Of a stretch of DNA of 5,171 bases, positions 1-3,861 are shown one piece after another. Each line of letters starts with the position of its first letter. The stretch's first letter is position 1. Where the stretch lies: positions 1 to 5,171 of the forward strand of contig JAISQS010000454.1 in assembly GCA_031274045.1 (NCBI GenBank), read 5' to 3'. Made by a program: the position numbers and the translations under genes. The notes under the pieces were generated by a model. The model worked only from the letters and a program-made list of their open reading frames with translations, searched no databases and had not been told where the DNA came from. The DNA is from Planctomycetaceae bacterium. Lineage in GTDB: Bacteria; Planctomycetota; Planctomycetia; Pirellulales; Thermoguttaceae.

Positions 1-1329
1 AAAACAATGCCGGAATTTAACAAATATCTCGCTCGCTGCACTTATCTTTTGGAACGCGGGAAGCCCGTGAGCGATATTCTTTGGTATCTCGGCGACGAAG
101 TCAATCACAAGCCCGACCAAAAAATCGAATTTAAAGGATTCAAATACGACTATTGCAATCCTGACGTTTTATTAAATCGCCTAACAATCAGGAAAGACGG
201 AACAAACGCAATCTTGACAACTCCCGAAGGACTGACTTACCGGATTCTTTATATTCCCGACAATGAACGAATGTTGCCTGAAACGGTCGAGAAAATTGTT
301 GAGTTCAAAAAAGCGGGTGTTCCTGTTGTTGGAACTCCGCCGAAGAACATCGCCACGCTCGTCGGCGGTGAAACGGCAAAGCAACGTTTTGACAAAGCGG
401 TTGCCGAGTGGAAGGAGAGCGGAGTTGTTCTCCGTTTGGAAGATGCGTTGAAACAATTACAACCTGACGTTATCGGCGATGTTCTTTGGACTCATCGCAA
501 AATTGACGGAGCGGATTGGTATTTCGTTTGCTCTCCGCGAGGACAGGAATTTAACGGCACGCTTCAATTTCGCAACGTCGGCAACATCGAGATTTGGGAT
601 GCGGTAACGGGAAAAGTTACGCCGTCGGCTGCCGTTGTGAATGACGGTCAAACAAATGACGAGCAAACAAATGATAGTCAAACATCGGTGCCGCTGAATT
701 TGCCCAAAGCGGGTTCTTGTTTCGTTGTTTTCCGGCATGATAAAAGCGGCACAAATAACGCGTCGTTGTTAGCGAAGGCACTTGTGCCGACACCGACACC
801 GACACAGATAAACGGAACGTGGACGTTGTCCTTTCCCGAAGGTTGGGGAACGCCGAAAACTCTGGAAATAGCAGAGTTAAAAGCGTGGAAAGACCTTGAA
901 CTTTCGCCGGAGGGCAAAGCATTTTCCGGCAGTGTCACTTATACAACGGTATTTGATGCCGGTGAAGTAAAGCAAGGCGACCGTTATGAACTTGATTTGG
1001 GTCGTGTCGACATGATTGCGGCGGTAACGCTCAACGGCAAACCGCTTCAGACATTGTGGGCATCGCCGTATAAATTGGATGTCACCGAAGCAATTCAAAA
1101 CGGCAAGAACACGTTAAAAGTTGACGTAACGAGTACATGGTTCAACCGCCTAGTCTACGATGCCAATCAACCCGAAGAAAAACGCAAAACATGGACAATT
1201 CGAGGACCAAACAAGAACGCACCGCTAAGAGAAAGCGGACTACTAGGACCGGTTCATTTGATAAAGCTTACGCAAGGTCTGGATAACCCGATACCCAAGA
1301 AAACAACAAGACATTCCATTACTCCCTAA
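1..1329 (+). CDS. GH106-type glycoside hydrolase (alpha-L-rhamnosidase-like), C-terminal part, 5' truncated
   Basis: The reading frame is open from base 1 through the Met at 7 to TAA at 1327-1329, so the gene begins upstream of the window and the Met at 7 is almost certainly internal. The 440 residues from that Met resemble the C-terminal half of GH106 enzymes, which release terminal L-rhamnose from plant or pectic glycans and are usually exported; the catalytic barrel and any signal peptide would lie outside the window. The opening YLARCTYLLERGK and the YDYCNPDVLLNRL segment (about residues 48-60) are typical of this family. Residues about 60-125 look like an alpha/beta segment (LYIPDNERMLPETVEKI, then GVPVVGTPP). 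About 155-205 form a beta-rich domain containing ADWYFVCSPRGQEFNG and IEIWDAVTGKV. About 270-425 form a terminal beta-sandwich of the GH2 sugar-binding type (YELDLGRVDMIAAVTLNGK, then LRESGLLGPVHLIKL). Family assignment is from recalled motifs. A related GH2-like glycosidase is the main alternative. Confidence 0.8.
   Translation, partial: KTMPEFNKYLARCTYLLERGKPVSDILWYLGDEVNHKPDQKIEFKGFKYDYCNPDVLLNRLTIRKDGTNAILTTPEGLTYRILYIPDNERMLPETVEKIVEFKKAGVPVVGTPPKNIATLVGGETAKQRFDKAVAEWKESGVVLRLEDALKQLQPDVIGDVLWTHRKIDGADWYFVCSPRGQEFNGTLQFRNVGNIEIWDAVTGKVTPSAAVVNDGQTNDEQTNDSQTSVPLNLPKAGSCFVVFRHDKSGTNNASLLAKALVPTPTPTQINGTWTLSFPEGWGTPKTLEIAELKAWKDLELSPEGKAFSGSVTYTTVFDAGEVKQGDRYELDLGRVDMIAAVTLNGKPLQTLWASPYKLDVTEAIQNGKNTLKVDVTSTWFNRLVYDANQPEEKRKTWTIRGPNKNAPLRESGLLGPVHLIKLTQGLDNPIPKKTTRHSITP
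640..684 (+). repeat. 15-bp in-frame tandem repeat, three copies (NDxQT)
   Basis: Three consecutive 15-base units (640-654, 655-669, 670-684) encode NDGQT, NDEQT and NDSQT inside the glycosidase gene. They lie just after the beta-rich domain ending in IEIWDAVTGKV and probably form a flexible hydrophilic interdomain linker. The unit length keeps the frame, so copy number could vary by slippage without breaking the protein. Confidence 0.85.
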
Positions 1330-1360
1330 TACTGCTGTAATTTAAACTATTTCATTTTTT

Positions 1361-1392
1361 GTGTAGCATGATTTTTGTATAGCATGATTTTA
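1361..1392. repeat. 16-bp tandem repeat, two copies
   Basis: Two adjacent units, 1361-1376 and 1377-1392, share the consensus GTRTAGCATGATTTTW with two differences. They lie about 30 bp after the glycosidase stop codon and just before the first dispersed repeat. No coding sense or protein-binding role is evident. Confidence 0.75.
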
Positions 1393-1402
1393 TTGATTTA
1401 CA

Positions 1403-1421
1403 GCCCTGAAAGGGCAAAAGC
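1403..1421. repeat. Dispersed 19-bp direct repeat, copy A (GCCC hairpin)
   Basis: The sequence GCCCTGAAAGGGCAAAAGC contains a perfect 4-bp stem (GCCC 1403-1406, GGGC 1412-1415) with a TGAAA loop. A second copy in the same orientation lies at 1776-1794 with one mismatch. The two copies bracket the 327-bp inverted repeat. I recall similar GCCCTGAAAGGGC sequences scattered between genes in Planctomycetota-like genomes, but this was not searched. Confidence 0.75.
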
Positions 1422-1426
1422 ATTAA

Positions 1427-1753
1427 CACAGGGCATCGCCCCTTGTTATACCACACATCTTTTAAGATGTTTTTCTTCTTGAGAATACGAAACAAACAAA
1501 ATATACGAAACATAACGAAATAAATTACATAACGAAATAAATTTTTAACGCTAAACACGCTAAAAAACGAAATTCGCTAAAGTGATTTTAAAATTGTTTA
1601 ATTTTAGTGTTTATTAAATTTTCGCGCATTTTGTATTTTCGTGTATTTCGCGTTAAAAAAATTTTCGAAATTACTTTTCGTTTATTCCGTATTTTTCGTA
1701 TGGTTTGTATTCTCAAAAAAACTTGTATGGTATAACGAGGACAACACCCTGTG
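1427..1753. repeat. Long imperfect inverted repeat, 327 bp (MITE-like element or giant hairpin)
   Basis: The whole block folds back on itself around a centre near 1597. Matching arm segments, from outside in, are CACAGGG (1427-1433) with CCCTGTG (1747-1753); GTTATACCA (1445-1453) with TGGTATAAC (1728-1736); GAGAATAC (1481-1488) with GTATTCTC (1707-1714); AAATTTTTAACGC (1539-1551) with its complement at 1650-1664; and TAAAATT (1589-1595) with AATTTTA (1600-1606) around a GTTT loop. The arms differ by several indels; the left one contains extra hairpin-forming sequence. It encodes no plausible protein. This fits a non-autonomous inverted-repeat transposable element or a large repetitive palindrome. 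No clear target-site duplication was seen next to 1427 and 1753. Confidence 0.75.
1455..1480 (+). terminator. Possible intrinsic terminator for the glycosidase gene
   Basis: A 6-7 bp stem, ACATCT(T) at 1455-1461 pairing with AAGATGT at 1464-1470, is followed at once by a T-rich run at 1470-1480. It lies about 125 bp after the glycosidase stop and inside the left arm of the 327-bp inverted repeat. The stem is AT-rich and weak, so termination is only a suggestion. Confidence 0.3.
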
Positions 1754-1775
1754 AAAAATCGTCACAATAACCCTC

Positions 1776-1794
1776 GCCCTGAAAGAGCAAAAGC
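1776..1794. repeat. Dispersed 19-bp direct repeat, copy B
   Basis: GCCCTGAAAGAGCAAAAGC is the same as copy A at 1403-1421 except for one G-to-A change, which weakens the small GCCC/GGGC stem. It lies 22 bp outside the right end of the 327-bp inverted repeat and 5 bp before the leader-like segment starting at 1800. Confidence 0.75.
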
Positions 1795-1799
1795 CAATC

Positions 1800-1861
1800 G
1801 ATTACATAAATCATAGACGATGCGATTGTGAAAGGGAATTTTGAAGTATAAAGAGTATATT
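1800..1861 (+). repeat. Leader-like segment, copy 1 (homologous to 3134-3194)
   Basis: This segment starts GATTACATAAAT and ends TATATT. It aligns over about 62 bases, roughly three quarters identical with small gaps, to 3134-3194, the region directly upstream of the second small acidic gene. Shared blocks include GATTACA, ACGATG, GGAATTTT and TATATT. At 3134-3194 the TATATT lies 25 nt before the start codon; here the nearest small-gene start (2158) is 296 nt away. It is therefore either the original leader of copy 1 split by an insertion, or the remnant of a lost third copy. TATATT may be a -10-like element, but no convincing -35 stands at a fixed distance. Confidence 0.6.
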
Positions 1862-2089
1862 GCCAAGAAACGCAATTGAAAAAACGTTTATAAAATATTG
1901 ATAATAAGAATTGCCTGCCGTAGTTGAAATAATACCGGAATAGTGACACCCTACCAATAATACAATTGCTATATTATAATTCTCTGAAATCGAAACGTCG
2001 TTTTTAGTTTTTTTGTTCGAGAGCGTCCGCGTGAAACGGCGGCTTATCGTACAAAAAATAAAAACAGTGTAAAACAATTTTCCAAATTT
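1862..2089. other. AT-rich intergenic segment, no gene recognised
   Basis: No supported coding sequence was found on either strand; open frames here are short and have low-complexity translations. After 1862 a faint match to the small-gene leader and start continues (an AAAAAACG block at 1879-1886) and then fades. A short GC-rich patch at 2018-2043 contains a bulged stem, CCGC-GT at 2027-2032 with AC-G-GCGG at 2036-2042, and a GAA loop. The AAACGTCGTTT at 1993-2003 is a palindrome. None of these can be given a function. Confidence 0.4.
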
Positions 2090-2133
2090 TTGATAATCAC
2101 ACTTACCCAATGCGGTATTCAAGTGATTATCAC
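2090..2133 (+). promoter_or_regulatory. Paired operator-like dyads / leader hairpin upstream of copy 1
   Basis: Two near-identical 11-bp dyads, TTGATAATCAC (2090-2100) and GTGATTATCAC (2123-2133), have centres 33 bp apart, about three helical turns. The second is a perfect dyad of the form GTGAT-N-ATCAC. The two together also form a perfect 10-bp inverted repeat (2091-2100 with 2123-2132) that encloses a smaller stem, TACC (2104-2107) with GGTA (2114-2117). The structure ends 24 nt before the proposed start codon at 2158. It could be a two-site repressor operator in DNA or a leader hairpin in the mRNA. It is absent from the leader of copy 2. Confidence 0.45.
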
Positions 2134-2157
2134 AAACAATTAACCCTCAAAAAAACA

Positions 2158-2619
2158 ATGCAAAAAAACGTTAAAAAAACTGTACCAGAAAACGTTAAAT
2201 GGTTAGAAGTCGATTTACCTTATTACCTGATTGAAGGAACGAATTTTTCTGAATATGTTCCTTCGAATCTTAGGTTTAAAAGTAGATTGGTCTTTAAAGT
2301 TGATGTCAAAACCGGAACAATCCAAAACTGGAAAAGTGATGGCAAATGCGATTTTTGTTTCAGAGTTGCGAAGAAGGGCGTTTATAAATTGTACGACGAA
2401 AATTACAATTTATTGTACGTAATTCATGGGCGTTCACCCTATCGATTGATTCCGGAAGGCGGCGGTTTTGGATACTATATCACGTTAGATGTGAGAGAGG
2501 ACGGCTTGATTGTAAATTGGTTCCACGAACCGTCTATTATTGATTTTTTGGAAGCACCGGATGAAGAGCGTCCAGATGAAGGTGAAGACGATGACGATGA
2601 TATGATGATGTTTAGATGA
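2158..2619 (+). CDS. Small protein of unknown function with acidic C-terminal tail, copy 1
   Basis: The function is not recognised. The product is 153 residues with no signal peptide or membrane segment, so probably cytoplasmic. The start at 2158 is preferred over the in-frame ATG at 2110 because sequence around it (ATTAACCCYC, an A-run, then ATGCA) matches the start of copy 2, and residues between 2110 and 2157 would fall in the regulatory hairpin. There is no Shine-Dalgarno. Compared with copy 2 the N-terminus carries about ten extra residues, including a repeated NVK. The core (from PENVKWLE to DFLE) is about 66% identical to copy 2 and has two similar strand-turn motifs, DVKTGTIQNW and VREDGLIVNW, with YKLYDEN between them. 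The tail is acidic (12 Asp/Glu of the last 22) but ends MMMFR, apparently because of a frame shift in a GAT run. The pattern resembles small hypothetical proteins of gut bacteria and phages that I recall but could not search. Confidence 0.8.
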   Translation: MQKNVKKTVPENVKWLEVDLPYYLIEGTNFSEYVPSNLRFKSRLVFKVDVKTGTIQNWKSDGKCDFCFRVAKKGVYKLYDENYNLLYVIHGRSPYRLIPEGGGFGYYITLDVREDGLIVNWFHEPSIIDFLEAPDEERPDEGEDDDDDMMMFR

Positions 2620-2638
2620 GTCGATTAGTCCGGTTCAT
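2616..2638 (+). terminator. Hairpin overlapping the stop codon, copy 1 (terminator or 3' mRNA element)
   Basis: ATGAGTCG (2616-2623) can pair over 8 bp with CGGTTCAT (2631-2638), including two G-U pairs, around the loop ATTAGTC. The TGA stop lies inside the 5' arm. Copy 2 has the same stem with one G-U replaced by G-C and a different loop, which supports conservation of the structure. No U-run follows directly, so a classical intrinsic terminator is doubtful; an mRNA 3'-end or stability element is equally possible. Confidence 0.45.
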
Positions 2639-2705
2639 TATTAGACTTGTTCTAAAACTTGAAAAAGAGAGTAATCGGTTTTAATTTTGTCAACAGATTT
2701 AACAG
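2616..2705 (+). repeat. Conserved 3' block of the small-gene cassette, copy 1
   Basis: This 90-nt block overlaps the stop codon of copy 1 and matches 3664-3754 at about 92%, with six substitutions and one indel. The stretch 2635-2678 is identical in both copies over 44 nt. It begins with the hairpin described separately, continues through ATTAGACTTGTTC and ends in an AACAGATTTAACAG motif. It is better conserved than the coding sequence upstream, so it is either under constraint as RNA or DNA or has been homogenised by recombination. Confidence 0.8.
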
Positions 2706-2725
2706 ATTTTAATAAAAAACTGTAA

Positions 2726-2863
2726 TATACTTTCGGCGGTCATAAATATATGTTTGTACCCCGCAGAGGCGGGAAGGCTTGAGGCATTAGTCGGGGAGGC
2801 ATTAGGTTCGCTGCCTAATGCCTTACTGCCTAACGTCATTTTTATGACCGCCGGAAGTGTATA
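2726..2863. repeat. 138-bp inverted-repeat element with nested hairpins
   Basis: The outer arms are TATACTTTCGGCGGTCATAAA (2726-2746) and its near-complement at 2841-2863, with a 2-nt indel and one substitution. Inside are CCCGC-AGAG-GCGGG (2760-2773) and a perfect 10-bp stem, AGGCATTAGG (2797-2806) with CCTAATGCCT (2814-2823) around a 7-nt loop. A further direct copy of AGGCATTAG lies at 2782-2790. The element is more GC-rich than its surroundings, encodes nothing convincing, and looks like a dispersed palindromic or MITE-like repeat. Confidence 0.75.
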
Positions 2864-2969
2864 CTTGTTACTCTTCAGAATTCCCTTTCTCAATTGTATC
2901 GTCATGATTTGTGTTACCGAATCGAGTCCCACCAATTCGCACCGTGCAACCAACTTCCCCACGCCATTA
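2864..2969. other. Intergenic spacer between palindromic elements
   Basis: I see no gene, hairpin or repeat of note in this 106-bp stretch. The open frames that cross it run through the neighbouring palindromes and have no protein-like character. Confidence 0.5.
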
Positions 2970-3003
2970 GTAGCAACGAAGACGCAATGCATTGCGTCTC
3001 TAC
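2970..3003. repeat. Dispersed palindrome (GTAG...GACGCAATGCATTGCGTC...CTAC)
   Basis: The core at 2981-2998 is a perfect 18-bp palindrome, GACGCAATGCATTGCGTC. GTAG at 2970-2973 and CTAC at 3000-3003 are complementary outer bases, but the left flank carries extra bases. It closely resembles the GTAGAGACGC...GCGTCTCTAC family of intergenic palindromes that I recall from several bacterial phyla, with a partly degenerate left half. Confidence 0.75.
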
Positions 3004-3005
3004 TT

Positions 3006-3063
3006 CGCGCCCTTATTACCTTATTAAACCGCGCAACAAAATAAGGAAAAATAAGGGCGAGCG
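3006..3063. repeat. 58-bp hairpin repeat
   Basis: CGCGCCCTTATTACCTTATT at 3006-3025 is complementary, with small interruptions, to AATAAGG (3040-3046) plus AATAAGGGCG and GCG (3050-3063). The loop is about 14 nt. A partial additional copy of AAGGGCGCG lies at 3086-3094. It follows the preceding palindrome after 2 bp, so the two may form one composite repeat. Confidence 0.65.
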
Positions 3064-3133
3064 TTTATGGATTACATGGCTACTAAGGGCGCGGATATTA
3101 TGGCACGGCGCGAATTGGTTAAGACTCAATGTT

Positions 3134-3194
3134 GATTACACAAATTTCACGATGACTTTTTGAAAATGGAATTTTAAAGTGTAAAAAATATATT
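3134..3194 (+). repeat. Leader segment of copy 2 (homologous to 1800-1861)
   Basis: This region immediately precedes the second small acidic gene and aligns with 1800-1861 at roughly three quarters identity. The shared TATATT ends at 3194, 25 nt before the ATG at 3220, and is a possible -10-like element. Because this stretch recurs next to the same gene family, it is the best candidate for a cassette promoter/leader, although no clear -35 box was found. After it comes the short start-proximal box ATTAACCCCC plus an A-run, shared with copy 1. Confidence 0.6.
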
Positions 3195-3219
3195 ACAAAA
3201 ATTAACCCCCAAAAAAACG

Positions 3220-3663
3220 ATGCAAGAAAACGTTAAATGGTTAGAAATCGATCTTCCTTATTACTTGATAGAAGAGGAAGACTTCAATGAACTCATTCCT
3301 TCTAACCTTAAGTTTAGGAGTCGTATTGTCCTTAAAATTGATGTCAAAACCGGAAAAATCCAGAACTGGAAAAGTATTACGAGTGTTGATATTTTCCTCA
3401 AAGTTACGGATAACGGCATTTACAAGTTGTACGATGAAAATCTCAATTTATTGTATGCAATTCATGGATACGTACCCAATGAATTGATTCCGGAGCGTGA
3501 TGGTTTTGGTGACTATATTACGTTAAACGTGAATGAGGACGGCTTGATTACAAATTGGTATGAAAATCCGTCTATTGAAGATTTTTTGGAAGAAGATGAT
3601 GAGGACAACGACGAAGAAGAAGATGAAGAAGATGATGAAGATGATGAAGATGATGATAATTAG
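3220..3663 (+). CDS. Small protein of unknown function with Asp/Glu tail, copy 2
   Basis: The function is not recognised. The product is 147 residues, strongly acidic, with no signal peptide or membrane segment. ATG 3220 is the first ATG after an in-frame TAA at 3175-3177; there is no Shine-Dalgarno, only an A-rich tract. The globular part (residues 2-123) is paralogous to copy 1, with 81 of 122 aligned positions identical. Motifs include ENVKWLEIDLPYYLIE at the N-terminus, DVKTGKIQNW near residue 45, YKLYDEN near 70, GYVPNELIP and GFGDYITL in the middle, and NVNEDGLITNW near 105. Residues 124-147 are 22 Asp/Glu and 2 Asn, encoded by a GAT/GAA-rich tract at 3589-3660. The gene lies about 200 bp upstream of, and co-oriented with, the type IIG enzyme. 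Possible roles, all inference, are a DNA-mimic inhibitor, a chaperone-like acidic protein, or phage/mobile-element cargo. Confidence 0.85.
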   Translation: MQENVKWLEIDLPYYLIEEEDFNELIPSNLKFRSRIVLKIDVKTGKIQNWKSITSVDIFLKVTDNGIYKLYDENLNLLYAIHGYVPNELIPERDGFGDYITLNVNEDGLITNWYENPSIEDFLEEDDEDNDEEEDEEDDEDDEDDDN

Positions 3664-3686
3664 ATGAGTCGGTTAATACGGCTCAT
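3664..3686 (+). terminator. Hairpin directly after the stop codon, copy 2
   Basis: ATGAGTCG (3664-3671) pairs over 8 bp with CGGCTCAT (3679-3686), with a single G-U pair and the loop GTTAATA. It begins at the base after the TAG stop. It matches the hairpin at 2616-2638, where stem changes keep pairing and the loop differs. As there, no immediate U-run follows, so its role as terminator or mRNA element is open. Confidence 0.5.
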
Positions 3687-3754
3687 TATTAGACTTGTTC
3701 TAAAACTTGAAAAAGAGAGTAATCGGTTTTTAATTTTGCCAACAGATTTAGCAG
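3664..3754 (+). repeat. Conserved 3' block of the small-gene cassette, copy 2
   Basis: This is the second copy of the roughly 90-nt block at 2616-2705. The stretch 3683-3726 is identical to 2635-2678, and the homology fades in the AACAGATTT motif near 3754. The conserved stretch contains ATTAGACTTGTTC, which is also the left arm of the inverted-repeat block 3688-3819. Confidence 0.8.
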
Positions 3755-3819
3755 GTTTCTATAAAAAGCGAATCTGTAAAATCTGTTGACATCAACAACA
3801 GTAATGGAACAAGTCTAAT
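3688..3819. repeat. 132-bp block with 13-15 bp inverted termini and nested stems
   Basis: ATTAGACTTGTTC (3688-3700) is perfectly complementary to GAACAAGTCTAAT (3807-3819); the pairing extends by a G-U and an A-U pair. Nested inside are CAACAGATTT (3740-3749) with AAATCTGTTG (3779-3788) and the small GTTG-ACAT-CAAC hairpin (3785-3796), which competes with it. The layout suits either a very small inverted-repeat element or a structured RNA/terminator between the small gene and the restriction-modification gene. The left terminus also occurs after copy 1 (2638-2650), but its inverted partner was not found there. Confidence 0.6.
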
Positions 3820-3861
3820 TATTGCCAAATTTGAAACTGTTCTTAAAAACAAAATTGCGAC

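Noticed and set aside
1427..1753. Long hairpin as a retron-type msr-msd RNA
   Set aside because: No reverse transcriptase gene lies next to it in the window, and the palindrome looks like a dispersed element rather than a retron non-coding RNA.
1713..2122. Two - strand open frames of 78 and 103 residues
   Set aside because: They cross the right arm of the inverted repeat and AT-rich spacer, overlap each other in different frames and have low-complexity translations.
2110..2157. Upstream in-frame ATG as start of the first small gene
   Set aside because: The added 16 residues overlap the leader hairpin and have no counterpart in copy 2, where the homologous start corresponds to 2158.
2782..2823. 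Possible short repeat array (AGGCATTAG copies) as a CRISPR-like structure
   Set aside because: There are only two direct copies and one inverted copy at uneven, very short spacing; they form a hairpin within the 138-bp element, with no spacers of typical length and no cas genes.
3067..3135. 22-codon open frame starting MDYMATKGAD after a purine-rich stretch
   Set aside because: It looks peptide-like, but it is very short, has no conserved partner in the window and partly overlaps repeat sequence; it may be a gene remnant but cannot be supported.
2754..3163. Overlapping + strand open frames of about 90-96 residues
   Set aside because: They are built from the palindromic repeats at 2726-2863, 2970-3003 and 3006-3063; the translations have no protein-like pattern.
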